Shown here: in pieces, positions 44,280-53,550 of the stretch
Layout: every line of letters starts with the position of its first letter
Numbering within the stretch: position 1 is the stretch's first letter
Assembly (NCBI RefSeq): GCF_011326755.1
Contig: NZ_JAAOIE010000001.1
Location: forward strand, 884,849-948,848
Length of the DNA stretch: 64,000 nucleotides
Reading direction: 5' to 3'
From: Cochlodiniinecator piscidefendens
Lineage (GTDB): Bacteria > Pseudomonadota > Alphaproteobacteria > Rhodobacterales > Rhodobacteraceae
Notes under the pieces: generated by a model
The model's database searches: none
Told to the model about the DNA's origin: nothing
What the model saw: only the letters and a program-made list of their open reading frames with translations
Made by a program: the position numbers and the translations under genes

Positions 44280-44773
44280 GTGACACGTTGAAAGCCTATC
44301 CAAGCCGTAACGTGCCGCGCTACACCAGCTATCCAACGGCACCACATTTATCAAAAGACTTCAGTGCCAAGTCATATGCTGATTGGTTAATCTCCCTTCC
44401 CGCACATGAACCGATTTCGCTCTACCTACATGTCCCGTTTTGCCGAGAACTGTGTTGGTATTGCGGGTGCAACATGAAGCTTGCAAAGCGCGACGAACCC
44501 GTAGCGGCATACGCAAAAATACTGGTGAAAGAGGTCGAATTACTGGCACAGCATTTGCTGATCCTGTCATCACTGGCAGAAGTGATGCTAAAGCGGGAAC
44601 GAAAAGCAATTGCCGATCTGTTCGCGATGGAGAAACCCGCGATTGAGGTAAACAACGCCGCTGGACTGCTTGCTTTTGGCGACGCCCGAACCTCAGAAGT
44701 TTACACACGAGGTGCGCAACGCAGCCTCTTAGCCGCTGAAGGCATGAAAGCTCTGGCCACGCTTGATTGGTAA
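44276..44773 (+). pseudogene. hemN: Truncated hemN fused in frame to a tyrosine-recombinase-like tail
   Basis: Residues 1 to about 92 are the N-terminus of anaerobic coproporphyrinogen III dehydrogenase: RNVPRYTSYPTAPHLSKDF, then YLHVPFCRELCWYCGCN with the radical-SAM CxxxCxxC, then AAYAKILVKEVELLAQHL. After this the HemN sequence stops. The remaining 70 residues end in DARTSEVYTRGAQRSLLAAEG, which resembles the end of phage-type integrases (SEV.YTR.A...LA). HemN is normally about 450 residues, so the protein cannot work. The join probably records a deletion or recombination at the island edge. Confidence 0.72.
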
Positions 44774-44851
44774 CGTGGCCCGCAGTCGATTTACGCGGGA
44801 CACCTGATTATAAAAAAGGGAAAAACTGGTTGCTTTGGGGTTCAGGATCTC

Positions 44852-44886
44852 CCAGCACGCTCATCTTTCAAAAGGGAGAGTGCTGG
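44852..44886. other. Stem-loop in the gap between hemN remnant and speB
   Basis: CCAGCACGCTC and GAGAGTGCTGG pair over 10 of 11 positions around a 13-nt loop, without a T-tract. Its role is unknown. Confidence 0.5.
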
Positions 44887-44993
44887 ACCAACTCAAACCC
44901 ATGATTTGAAATAAAATAACAAAGTATCGCAGGCTTTGTTTCAGCCTGTGACAATTGCTTTTACACTTATGTAATTGAATTGAGCGCAAGCGC

Positions 44994-45851
44994 TCAATTC
45001 CGTTCAGCGCAGCAAGCCGCCATTAAACGATATACAATTTGGGCCGCTGTAAAATCCCATGCCTCATTTCCATTAGGGGCAAGTTCAACAACATCAAATC
45101 CCACACATTTGCGCCCTTTAAGCGCGTTCTCAACCAAGCGCAAAGCCTGATAATATCCCAGTCCGCCGGGCACAGGAGTGCCTGTTGCTGGCATCAATGA
45201 CGGGTCCAATCCATCCACATCAAAGCTGACATAAATATGTTCGGGAAAATCATCTGGCAGATCGACGGCGAGCGTATTTTTAGTTACCAATTCCTCCGCA
45301 TCTACGCAGAATACTTGATGCTGGGCACGGCTATCCACCTCTTGCTGACACAGGGCCCGCACCCCAAACTGGGCAAGCCGAACACCCTCTTCTGACAACA
45401 GATGCATGACCGACGCGTGAGAATGCTTTTCACCCTGATACGCCACCCGTAAATCTGCGTGGGCATCAATTTGAACGATACCAATAGGTTTCCCCAAAGC
45501 GCGCGACACCCCCATGACAGCACCATAAGACAGGGAATGCTCCCCTCCTAACGTGACGGGTATCTGACCTGCATTGACCGCCGACTCTGTTCTTTGTGCC
45601 AAGCGTTCCATAACGTCAGGTAGCGGTCCATCACAGTTAACTTCAGCCTCGGTGTGAATTCCGTGAATGCATGGCTCAGATCCGTTGCAAATCCGTTCAA
45701 GTTCATCTGACGCGGCGATGATTGCATTTGGTCCGCTTTTGGTACCTGCACCATAGGATACTGTGCGCTCAAGCGGCATTGGGATGACACGAAAACGCGC
45801 CGTATCTGCCCGCTCACCTGATGTCAGTTCACTGTCTAAAAAAATACCCAT
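44994..45851 (-). CDS. speB: Agmatinase (ureohydrolase family)
   Basis: Mn-dependent enzyme hydrolysing agmatine to putrescine and urea in the cytoplasm. Of its 285 residues, GGEHSLSYG (about 101-109), DAHADLR, SFDVDGLDPSLMPATGTPVPGG and VGFDVVELAP hold the binuclear metal ligands and family signature. It lies last in the leftward polyamine operon, 7 bp after the carboxyspermidine decarboxylase gene. Because speA is in the same operon, agmatine is the natural substrate; arginase or other ureohydrolase activity is less likely. Confidence 0.93.
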   Translation of the reverse strand: MGIFLDSELTSGERADTARFRVIPMPLERTVSYGAGTKSGPNAIIAASDELERICNGSEPCIHGIHTEAEVNCDGPLPDVMERLAQRTESAVNAGQIPVTLGGEHSLSYGAVMGVSRALGKPIGIVQIDAHADLRVAYQGEKHSHASVMHLLSEEGVRLAQFGVRALCQQEVDSRAQHQVFCVDAEELVTKNTLAVDLPDDFPEHIYVSFDVDGLDPSLMPATGTPVPGGLGYYQALRLVENALKGRKCVGFDVVELAPNGNEAWDFTAAQIVYRLMAACCAERN

Positions 45852-45858
45852 ATCAGCC

Positions 45859-47028
45859 TCAGCTCAGTCGTGATTTAAAATCGTCGTAATCGAAAGACCG
45901 CACAATACGCAACGCATCTGTCTCGCTGTTCCAAAGCGCGATTGTTGGCAAAGCGACACCATTAAACGTATTGGTTTTGACCATGGAATAATGCCCCTGA
46001 TCCAGAAACGCAAAACGGTCCCCTACAGATAGGGATTGCGCCCAAGTGTAATCACCGATCACATCCCCAGCCAAACAGCTCGGCCCACCTAAACGGTAGC
46101 TGTAACCTGCTTCTACTTCGTCCAGCAACGCGGGGCGATACGGCGCCTCGATAACGTCAGGCATGTGGCACGTTGCAGAAATATCAGTTATAGCAAGCTT
46201 GATGTCATTTTCAGGAAGATCAAGAATTTCACCCACCAGAATCCCCGCGTCAAGCGCAACCGCTTCGCCGGGTTCAAGATATACCTCGACTCCGTATTTG
46301 GTGCGAATGTCTTTTATAAACTCAACCAACGCAGCGCGATCATAATCAGCGCGCGTAATGTGATGGCCGCCGCCAAAATTCACCCATTTAAGCCCGTGAA
46401 GATAAGGCTGAAGCTGCGCTTCTATTGCTTCCCAAGTTCGTGCAAGAGGCTCAAACCCTTGTTCACACAGCGTGTGCATATGGATTCCATCGACGCCATC
46501 TAACGCGTCAGCATTCAACTGGGAAATGGGCATCCCCAACCGTGAGCACGGCGCACAGGGGTCGTATTTTGGGATTTCGCCTTCGGAATGTTCAGGATTG
46601 ATCCGCAACCCAACCTGAACGCCACCATCCCTGCATTGCCGCAAAAACCTGATTTTCTGAGAAACTGAATTGAAAATAACATGGTCAGATAATTCAATAA
46701 TTTCAGAAATTTCATCCGCTTTATAACCAGCACAAAAAGTCGCGACTTCGCCGCCATATTCCTCTCTGGCAAGCCGTGCTTCATACAACCCCGAAGCGCA
46801 AGTACCTCGCAGGTATTTACGAACAAGCGGCGCAAGCGAAAACATCGAAAACGCTTTGAGAGCGGAAAGAACATGCGCGCCTGATTCAGCACCAACATCT
46901 GCCAGGATTTTCAGGTTTCTCTCAACAGCGATTTCATCCACGACGAAGCAGGGGCTTGGGACCCGCGATAAATCAAATTCGCGGAATGCCCCGGCGTCGC
47001 CCGCCTGAGTTTGCATTATATCTGTCAT
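45859..47028 (-). CDS. nspC: Carboxynorspermidine/carboxyspermidine decarboxylase
   Basis: PLP-dependent fold-III (alanine-racemase-like) decarboxylase that removes CO2 from carboxy(nor)spermidine, the last step to spermidine. In 389 residues: PSPCFVVDE, PLP Lys58 in LSALKAFSMFSL, INPEHSEGEIPKYDPCAPCSRLG, HMHTLCEQGFEPL, VNFGGGHHITR and YLEPGEAVALDAG. CDPLAGDV-type second-subunit Cys motif is seen as GPSCLAGDVIGDY. GAGGCATTT precedes the ATG. Together with the upstream saccharopine-dehydrogenase-like gene it forms the alternative, S-adenosylmethionine-independent spermidine route. Confidence 0.93.
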   Translation of the reverse strand: MTDIMQTQAGDAGAFREFDLSRVPSPCFVVDEIAVERNLKILADVGAESGAHVLSALKAFSMFSLAPLVRKYLRGTCASGLYEARLAREEYGGEVATFCAGYKADEISEIIELSDHVIFNSVSQKIRFLRQCRDGGVQVGLRINPEHSEGEIPKYDPCAPCSRLGMPISQLNADALDGVDGIHMHTLCEQGFEPLARTWEAIEAQLQPYLHGLKWVNFGGGHHITRADYDRAALVEFIKDIRTKYGVEVYLEPGEAVALDAGILVGEILDLPENDIKLAITDISATCHMPDVIEAPYRPALLDEVEAGYSYRLGGPSCLAGDVIGDYTWAQSLSVGDRFAFLDQGHYSMVKTNTFNGVALPTIALWNSETDALRIVRSFDYDDFKSRLS

Positions 47029-47036
47029 AAATGCCT

Positions 47037-47525
47037 CTAAAGTTTAGAAAACGCAGGCGCGTACTCGACGGCAAACGGGCGCTCCAAAGCACCTGTTTTC
47101 AACTCGATCGCCATGAAGTTCTTCCCTTCGTAGGGACATGAAAACCCTTTGGCCAAAGCTGCGGAAAAGCCAAACCTGCTATAATAGTCAGGGTTGCCCA
47201 AAACAAACGCTCCGGAATACCCTTTGATCCGCGCCATATCTAAGCCAGCTTTAATCAATGAAGCACCTACGCCTTTGCCCTGCATAACCGGTGCTACGGA
47301 AACAGGAGCGAGACCTAAGATAGGCTTTTCCCCTGACATAGGGGAAAACATAATATGGCCGATAATCACCCCCACCCGATGTGCCACAAGCGAAATCGCG
47401 GAATCGCCATCCGCGCGCAACAGATCCACAAGATTGGCCTCATCCGGTTGCCCGAATGCTGCCTCGGTGATCGCATAGATCGCCTTTCTGTCTGTGTCTC
47501 GTTCCGCGCGAATGTCAAACTGCAT
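47037..47525 (-). CDS. GNAT family N-acetyltransferase
   Basis: A 162-residue single-domain GNAT. Acetyl-CoA loop: PVMQGKGVGASLIKAGLDMAR (about residues 79-99) after LGLAPVSVAP; C-terminal GNPDYYSRFGFSAAL is typical of the YhbS-like subgroup. Its ATG overlaps the stop of the carboxyspermidine dehydrogenase gene (TAATG), so it is coupled to polyamine synthesis; polyamine or agmatine acetylation is a plausible but unproven role. Confidence 0.88.
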   Translation of the reverse strand: MQFDIRAERDTDRKAIYAITEAAFGQPDEANLVDLLRADGDSAISLVAHRVGVIIGHIMFSPMSGEKPILGLAPVSVAPVMQGKGVGASLIKAGLDMARIKGYSGAFVLGNPDYYSRFGFSAALAKGFSCPYEGKNFMAIELKTGALERPFAVEYAPAFSKL

Positions 47526-48736
47526 TAGAAGTCAACCGGACCGTCTAGTTCATGAACCTGCCATGGTAAGCCATGCGCATTGAGCATATCCATGAAGTTA
47601 TCTGGGTCGAGCTGCTCCATGTTCCAAACACCCGGCTCACGCCAATTGCCCTTCATCACTTGCGCGGCACCAATCATCGCCGGAACGCCAGTGGTGTAGG
47701 ATACCGCTTGTGATCCAACTTCTGCGTAGCATTCTTCGTGGTCACAGATGTTGTAGATATAGTAGGTTTTTTCGCCTGACCCATCTTTGGCCTGACCGGT
47801 TGCGATGTCTCCAATGCAGGCTTTGCCTTTGGTCAATTCACCCAAATCCCCGGGGTCTGGCAACAAGGTTTTTAAGAACTGAATTGGAATGATTTCTTGG
47901 CCGTCATGCATCACCGGATCAATCCGCGTCATACCGACGTTTTGCAAAACAGTCGCGTGCATGATGTAAGCATCACCAAAAGTCATCCAAAAGCGCGCGC
48001 GCTCAATCTCAGGGAAGTGGGTCGACATTGACTCCAGTTCCTCATGATACATGAGGTACATATTTTTCGTACCAACACCCGGAAAGTCGTATTCAACTTT
48101 GTGCGTCAGGGCCGGGCTATGCTTCCATTCCCCATTTTCCCAATGACGCACTTCGGACAACACTTCGCGCAGGTTGATTTCAGGATTGAAATTCGTCGCG
48201 AAAGCCTGACCATTGTCGCCGCCATTAGCATCCAAAACGTCAATCTGGCGAATGGTTTCTAATTTATGCTTTCGCAACCAAGTCGCAAAAACGGATGTCA
48301 CCCCCGGATCAAAACCTGACCCCAAGATCGCAGTCAGACCTGCCTCTTTAAACTTATCTTGATAAGCCCATTGCCAGTGATATTCGAATTTGGCCACATC
48401 TTCGGGCTCATAATTCGCAGTATCGAGATAATGACACCCCGCCTCAAGACACGCATCCATCAACACCAAGTCCTGATAGGGAAGTGCAAGGTTCACCAAA
48501 AGCTCAGCCCCGGTTTCACGGATCAACGCAGCAGTTGCGGCCACGTCCATCGCGTCAATCGCGGCAGTTTTAATGGTCACGCCAGTGCGTTCCAACACAG
48601 CGGCAGCAATCGTGTCGCATTTTGATTTTGTGCGGCTCGCCAGCGTAATATCGGTAAAAATATCCGCATTCATCGCCATTTTGTGAACAGCAGCGTGCGA
48701 AACACCCCCTGCCCCGATGACCAGTGTTTTACCCAT
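47525..48736 (-). CDS. Carboxynorspermidine/carboxyspermidine dehydrogenase (saccharopine dehydrogenase family)
   Basis: NAD(P)H-dependent enzyme joining putrescine with aspartate semialdehyde to carboxyspermidine. Of 403 residues, LVIGAGGVSHAAVHKMA (residues 4-20) is the Rossmann loop; LVNLALPYQDLVLMDACLEAG, YLDTANYE and ILGSGFDPGVTSVFA are family blocks, and the C-terminus ends HGLPWQVHELDGPVDF. The saccharopine dehydrogenase family also contains lysine-pathway enzymes, but its neighbours speA, speB and nspC decide for the polyamine role. Confidence 0.93.
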   Translation of the reverse strand: MGKTLVIGAGGVSHAAVHKMAMNADIFTDITLASRTKSKCDTIAAAVLERTGVTIKTAAIDAMDVAATAALIRETGAELLVNLALPYQDLVLMDACLEAGCHYLDTANYEPEDVAKFEYHWQWAYQDKFKEAGLTAILGSGFDPGVTSVFATWLRKHKLETIRQIDVLDANGGDNGQAFATNFNPEINLREVLSEVRHWENGEWKHSPALTHKVEYDFPGVGTKNMYLMYHEELESMSTHFPEIERARFWMTFGDAYIMHATVLQNVGMTRIDPVMHDGQEIIPIQFLKTLLPDPGDLGELTKGKACIGDIATGQAKDGSGEKTYYIYNICDHEECYAEVGSQAVSYTTGVPAMIGAAQVMKGNWREPGVWNMEQLDPDNFMDMLNAHGLPWQVHELDGPVDF

Positions 48737-48756
48737 CCGTTCTCTCCCGTCTGAGG

Positions 48757-50685
48757 TTATTCATAATACGTATAGCCGTTGATACTATCGCGATACGCGC
48801 TCATTAACAGTTTCCGCTCAGAGGCTTTCAGGTTCTTGGCAGAAATCGCTTCATCCACCATCTTCCGAAAGACATCGACACAATCACGTGGGTCAAATTC
48901 TACATAAGACAACACCTCAGAGATTGTATCGCCCTCTTGCTCGTGCAGCAGGTCAAAGCCGCCATCATCACGTAAATCGATGGTCGCGACATTTGTGTCA
49001 CCAAACAAGTTGTGCAAATCACCCAGTGTTTCCTGATACGCGCCAACAAAGAACACACCTAAATAATAGGGTTCATTTTCTGGTAAACTATGCACGGGCA
49101 AAGACGGCGAAATTCCATCTGCGAGGATAAAGCGATCGACCTTACCATCACTGTCGCATGTAATGTCGGATAGAACCACACGACGGTCTGGCAACGTGTT
49201 TAGATTTTGCAAAGGGATAATTGGGTGAATTTGATCGATAGCCCAAACATCAGGAAGTGACTGAAACAGCGAAAAATTACAGTGATAAATATCAGCGAGT
49301 TTTTCCAGTTGCGCGTCAACTTCTTCGGTGGTTTCGACCTTGGGTGCCAACGCCTTTATCCGCGCCATAAGATGCAAATAGATTTGCTCGCCACGCGCCA
49401 TTTCGCGCAACGAGACATATCCCCGCCGAAACAATGCGCGTAACTCGTCCCGGTAAAATGTCGCGTCATTCAGGCATTCTTGTAAGCGCTCTTCGCTCAG
49501 ATACCCATGTACAGCCGCGAGATCAGGAATGAGGTGATGATCCCCCTCTTGGGGTTCAGGTGCGGTAGGCGCATCATAATGCGTTGCCTCAAGCACATCA
49601 AAAATCAACATCGACGATGTAGCAACAACCGCTCGTCCACTTTCGGTGACCAAAGTCGGGTGTTCAATCCCGGCTTCATCCATTGCATAGCCAACGGTTT
49701 CCACGACATTTGCGCAGTATTCTTCTGGTGAATAATTGACCGAATTTTCGGTGGCTTTCTTTTCACCTGTGTAATCGACGCCCAATCCACCACCTAAATC
49801 AAGGTGGGTAAGCGCGACACCCTCGCGTTTAAGTTCAGCAAAATAACGGCATGCCTCCCCGACTGCGCGACGCACATCATTTACATCAGGCACTTGCGAC
49901 CCAAGATGGGAATGCTGCAATTTTAGGCAGTGCAACAATCCCTCGTCTCGCAGACGATCAATAACGGAAATCAGTTGATCCGAATTCATGCCAAAGCTTG
50001 ATCGATCCCCAGAGCTTTCAGCCCAATTTCCACTGATTTGGTTTGCCAGCTTTACGCGCACCCCAAGCAAAGGCTCTTCGCCCAGCTCTTGGACAACTTC
50101 TAGCACGGTCTCCAGCTCTTTCGCACTTTCGAGTACGATCACCGTATTGAAACCCAGTTTGCGCGACAGGATAGCAAGACGAATAAATTCAGCGTCTTTT
50201 ACACCGTTGCATACAATTAGCGCGTCTTTGGGCAGTCGATGCGCCAAAGCAATCACCAACTCCGGCTTTGACCCAGCCTCTAGACCATAAGAAAAGGGCC
50301 GGCCAAACTCTACAATGCGATCAATAACCTGCGCTTGTTGGTTGACCTTAATCGGAAACACCCCACGGTAGGAGCCTTTGTAACCAGTCCGCTCGATTGC
50401 TTCGGCGAAACTTTCATTGATCCGACGGATTTCGCTTTCAAGAAACGAACTCACGCGCAACAGAACAGGCGTGTGAACCCCGCGTTCCTTCAGATCGGAA
50501 ATAATTTGGGGTAAGCTAACATGCGGATGATCCGGCTGAAGCGGATTAATCAGGCCAACGTCTCCGTCTTCCGTAACCGAAAGCAAATCATGCCCCCAGC
50601 GATCCAATCCATATAGCGAATTCGCCAAACAATCCGTTGCGCCCAATCCCGTATCTCCCTCGGCTAAGTGTGGTGATCCAGTCAT
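48757..50685 (-). CDS. speA: Biosynthetic arginine decarboxylase
   Basis: PLP-dependent fold-III decarboxylase converting arginine to agmatine. In 642 residues: YRGVFPIKVNQQAQVI near residue 100 holds the PLP Lys; LQHSHLGSQVPDV, LDLGGGLGVDYTGE, VTESGRAV and the C-terminal QSLPDVWAIDQIHPIIPL and VDEAISAKNLKASERKLLMS blocks are typical of SpeA. It is the first gene of the leftward operon speA-CASDH-GNAT-CASDC-speB, which gives a complete arginine to spermidine route apart from aspartate semialdehyde supply. Confidence 0.95.
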   Translation of the reverse strand: MTGSPHLAEGDTGLGATDCLANSLYGLDRWGHDLLSVTEDGDVGLINPLQPDHPHVSLPQIISDLKERGVHTPVLLRVSSFLESEIRRINESFAEAIERTGYKGSYRGVFPIKVNQQAQVIDRIVEFGRPFSYGLEAGSKPELVIALAHRLPKDALIVCNGVKDAEFIRLAILSRKLGFNTVIVLESAKELETVLEVVQELGEEPLLGVRVKLANQISGNWAESSGDRSSFGMNSDQLISVIDRLRDEGLLHCLKLQHSHLGSQVPDVNDVRRAVGEACRYFAELKREGVALTHLDLGGGLGVDYTGEKKATENSVNYSPEEYCANVVETVGYAMDEAGIEHPTLVTESGRAVVATSSMLIFDVLEATHYDAPTAPEPQEGDHHLIPDLAAVHGYLSEERLQECLNDATFYRDELRALFRRGYVSLREMARGEQIYLHLMARIKALAPKVETTEEVDAQLEKLADIYHCNFSLFQSLPDVWAIDQIHPIIPLQNLNTLPDRRVVLSDITCDSDGKVDRFILADGISPSLPVHSLPENEPYYLGVFFVGAYQETLGDLHNLFGDTNVATIDLRDDGGFDLLHEQEGDTISEVLSYVEFDPRDCVDVFRKMVDEAISAKNLKASERKLLMSAYRDSINGYTYYE

Positions 50686-50905
50686 ACAGTTTCAGCACGC
50701 AGGTTCAAGTGTTGAAACGGCCTACTAGACCGCACAAATCAATATTTCAGCGTAATAAAACTGTAAGGTCACAACCAATAAATCTAAGGTTGTTTTAATA
50801 TCCAAAACTCACTTGCGAAACCTGTCTAAAAGACCGTTTTAGTCTGGATAAGCACACATCAGAGTAGTTACCCGGCGCGATTATTACACCGGGTAACATT
50901 ACATA

Positions 50906-51511
50906 TTACCGGCGACGGTCGCGACGTGACGACATAGGTTGGAATGCAACACCAACATGGGCCTCGCAATAAGGCTTACCTGCCTGAGTCCCCAATCCGC
51001 AGAACCAAAAGTCTTCGGTAGACGGGTCACCAATTGGCCATTTACAGGTCTTTTCGGTCAATTCCATCAAAGACAAACGCTTGGCTGTCTTTTCGACTTC
51101 ACGCACAGAAGCCAACGCCTCAGGACTAATTTCATTCGCTGAGGGTTGCGGCGGCAACGGCTGACCCGCAGGAATGATGGCCCGGCGCGCCGCGCTCATT
51201 GGGGTGGTTGCAGGCACCGCAGCGTGTGTGGCTGGTTCAACCTTCGGCTTCGGTTTAGGCGCGGCTGCAGCTGCGGGCTTAGGGGCCGCTGGTTTAGGTT
51301 TAGCCGCCGGAGCAGCCGCCTTTGGCGCAGCTTTATCTTTTGGCGCAGCCTTTGCACCCGTTGTTGCGCGATTAGAAAGGCCCAAACGGTGTACTTTGCC
51401 GATAACAGCGTTGCGGGTTACACCCCCAAGCTCCTTGGCGATTTGACTTGCGGATTGGCCTTCGCCCCACATCTTCTTCAGGATTTCGACACGATCTTCG
51501 GTCCAGGACAT
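50906..51511 (-). CDS. gcrA: GcrA, cell-cycle regulator
   Basis: Alphaproteobacterial transcription regulator that works with sigma-70 at promoters with methylated GANTC sites. Its 201 residues start MSWTEDRVEILKKMWGEGQS and continue ASQIAKELGGVTRNAVIGKV (DNA-binding helix-turn-helix). A long Ala/Lys/Pro linker (about residues 52-100) joins the C-terminal region with CKWPIGDPSTEDFWFCG and KPYCEAH, whose Cys residues are conserved. It is monocistronic. Confidence 0.96.
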   Translation of the reverse strand: MSWTEDRVEILKKMWGEGQSASQIAKELGGVTRNAVIGKVHRLGLSNRATTGAKAAPKDKAAPKAAAPAAKPKPAAPKPAAAAAPKPKPKVEPATHAAVPATTPMSAARRAIIPAGQPLPPQPSANEISPEALASVREVEKTAKRLSLMELTEKTCKWPIGDPSTEDFWFCGLGTQAGKPYCEAHVGVAFQPMSSRRDRRR

Positions 51512-51678
51512 CGGCTTTCCTTACGATTGCGTAGAGAGAAATAGGTTTTGCGACGCTTAGCGTCCCTTCCTTTTCGCCCATCTACGGAGAAATTTCTGAT
51601 CCCCTATTTTAATCATGGCGTCAGAGGATACAAGGACCACAAGCAAATGAGTCGAAAAAACACGCAAGGATGCACAAA

Positions 51679-52482
51679 ATGGCACAGATCGGGGACATGG
51701 GAGAACGACGGTTTGGCCGCGTGAACTGGTTAGGGCTTTACACTTTGGCCCAACGCGAAGTCATGCGCTTTGTAGCAGTGTGGACGCAAACGCTCCTCGC
51801 CCCTCTTGTAACAGCCGGTCTTTTTCTTTCAATATTTACACTGGCAATTGGCTCCCAACGGGGCGATGTGATGGGCGTACCCTTCCTGCATTTTTTGGCT
51901 CCGGGGATTTTGATGATGACCGTCATGCAGAATGCTTTTGCCAATACATCATCGTCATTGGTGATTTCGAAGGTTCAGGGGAACATCGTTGATACGCTCA
52001 TGCCGCCATTGTCGCCGCTGGAAATCGTAGCGGGTTACATTGCTGGCGGAGTATTGCGGGGTTTGTTCGTGGCTTTTGCCATCGGACTCATTTTGATCTT
52101 AGCTTTAGGAATCGGTATTGCGCATCCGCTTTGGGCCTTAGTGTTTGTATTTTTAGGGGCAACATTTTTAGCGGCATTGGGTGTTCTCGCGGGAATCTAC
52201 GCCAATAAGTTCGATCAAATGGCAGCGATTACAAATTTCATCGTGACACCACTATCGTTCCTATCCGGCACGTTTTATTCAATCGAACGCCTTCCTCCAG
52301 TGATGCAGGCAATTTCACATGCCAACCCCATCTTTTATATGATCGACGGCTTGCGTTACGGGGTTATTGGCCAGTCGGACAGTTCGCCTTATTTAGGGTT
52401 AGCAGTCGGAATCGGCGCATGCGCTGCAATGATTTTTCTATGTTGGGCTTTGATCAAAAGCGGAACACGGCTGAAGCCTTAA
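51679..52482 (+). CDS. ABC-2 type transporter permease
   Basis: A 267-residue inner-membrane protein with six hydrophobic helices: LLAPLVTAGLFLSIFTLAIG, FLAPGILMMTVMQNAFANTS, VAGYIAGGVLRGLFVAFAIG, FLAALGVLAGIYANKFDQMA, ITNFIVTPLSFLSGTFYSIE and the last helix ending LIKSGTRLKP. The LSGTFYSIERLPP stretch is the ABC-2 permease signature. AAGGA lies upstream of the ATG at 51679. The substrate is unknown and no ATP-binding gene is adjacent, so its ATPase must be encoded elsewhere. Confidence 0.9.
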   Translation: MAQIGDMGERRFGRVNWLGLYTLAQREVMRFVAVWTQTLLAPLVTAGLFLSIFTLAIGSQRGDVMGVPFLHFLAPGILMMTVMQNAFANTSSSLVISKVQGNIVDTLMPPLSPLEIVAGYIAGGVLRGLFVAFAIGLILILALGIGIAHPLWALVFVFLGATFLAALGVLAGIYANKFDQMAAITNFIVTPLSFLSGTFYSIERLPPVMQAISHANPIFYMIDGLRYGVIGQSDSSPYLGLAVGIGACAAMIFLCWALIKSGTRLKP

Positions 52483-53363
52483 CGTCGCTTCGCGCGAGCT
52501 TCGCGCACAGCCAACAATACCGCTCCGCCGACAATAATGGCGGAGCCAATAAAACTAACACCATCAGGCACCACCCCAAAGATGAGATAATCAAGCAGCA
52601 TCGCAAACACGAGTGCAGAAAAAGAAACCGGCGCGACGAAACTTGCCTCGCCACGTTTCATTGATTGAATAAAACAACTTTGCGCCAATGCCATCATGCC
52701 ACCCAGCGACACCAAAGCAATCCACTGCGCCGGTGTCGGCATGACCCACACGAACAACACCGCAACTGATGAAATCATCGCACCAAGACCGTTATTGGTG
52801 AATAAAATCTGTAACGGAGCCTGCCGCCCCGACAGCATTTTAATCAATGTGATCTCAAAACCGGTCAAGACAGCCGCCCCCAACGCCAACAAAGCAGCGG
52901 GTTGAAACGTTTCGGGGGTTGGCCGCAATAGCACCATCGCCCCCGCCAGCGCGATCCCAGCCGCCAACCACCGTATCGGGCCGACACGTTCCCCCAAAAT
53001 AGGAATGGCCAGCACCATCGCGAACACGGGATTGAGGAAACTAATCGCCTGAGCATCAGACAAAGGAATATACGCGATTGATGCAAAGATAAGCGTGATG
53101 CCCATCCACCCTGACGCGGTGCGGGCGATATGAATGGGTAGTAGAAGTGGCCCAAATTTTGGCCGCAAGAACGCGACAAATGAACTGATCAGTATAAACG
53201 CGAAAATAAAACGCCCATGACTAATCTGCAGCGGGTGCAATCCCACGCCAAGAATATCCTGCCCCAAAGCTTTGGCCAGCAAACTGGTCCCCGCTAATAA
53301 GGCAGACGCCAGCAACATAAATGCTACGGCCAACAAAGGCTGAGAGTCGGATTTCGGTGTCAT
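52479..53363 (-). CDS. EamA/DMT family transporter
   Basis: A 294-residue protein with ten predicted helices in two EamA repeats: ISHGRFIFAFILISSFVAFL and PLSDAQAISFLNPVFAMVLA in the first, LIKMLSGRQAPLQILFTNNG and APVSFSALVFAMLLDYLIFG in the second. It resembles drug/metabolite exporters. Substrate unknown. It is convergent with the ABC-2 permease (4-bp overlap of the stops), and is transcribed away from argD. Confidence 0.9.
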   Translation of the reverse strand: MTPKSDSQPLLAVAFMLLASALLAGTSLLAKALGQDILGVGLHPLQISHGRFIFAFILISSFVAFLRPKFGPLLLPIHIARTASGWMGITLIFASIAYIPLSDAQAISFLNPVFAMVLAIPILGERVGPIRWLAAGIALAGAMVLLRPTPETFQPAALLALGAAVLTGFEITLIKMLSGRQAPLQILFTNNGLGAMISSVAVLFVWVMPTPAQWIALVSLGGMMALAQSCFIQSMKRGEASFVAPVSFSALVFAMLLDYLIFGVVPDGVSFIGSAIIVGGAVLLAVREARAKRR

Positions 53364-53493
53364 ACCTTATCGGTAGGCTGCCCCTTGCCAAAAGGAAAGA
53401 ACTGCTTCCCAAATATGCGACAATTCCTACCCCTTATTGAAGGTATCAATAAAACGCTGGACAAAAGACACTTCCCTCCCTTAAGTCAGCCGT

Positions 53494-53550
53494 ATGAACA
53501 TGAACCAACATATTGCCCTTGCAAACCGACGCCGACGCTTTAGCGTCTGA
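53494..53550 (+). CDS. Arg-rich leader ORF (MNMNQHIALANRRRRFSV) before argD
   Basis: An 18-codon frame 109 bp upstream of argD with four consecutive Arg codons (CGA CGC CGA CGC) near its end. The Arg codons lie inside a hairpin (53528-53554), so ribosome stalling when charged arginine tRNA is low would alter the downstream RNA fold. This is the layout of amino-acid attenuators, here before an arginine biosynthesis operon. The ribosome site is weak (TTAAGTCAGCCGT). I infer the regulation; I know of no such Arg leader in this group. Confidence 0.6.
   Translation: MNMNQHIALANRRRRFSV

Noticed and set aside
19507..44990. tRNA-Tyr as attachment site of one large integrated element ending at 44.8 kb
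   Set aside because: No duplicate of the tRNA 3' end (TTCGATTCCAGG...) is found near 44.8 kb, and no intact integrase lies beside the tRNA. The accessory block is a mosaic.
44970..45000. GAATTGAGCGCAAGCGCTCAATTC palindrome as speB terminator
   Set aside because: The stem is good but overlaps the last codons of speB and has no T-tract on the minus strand, so I did not list it as a terminator.
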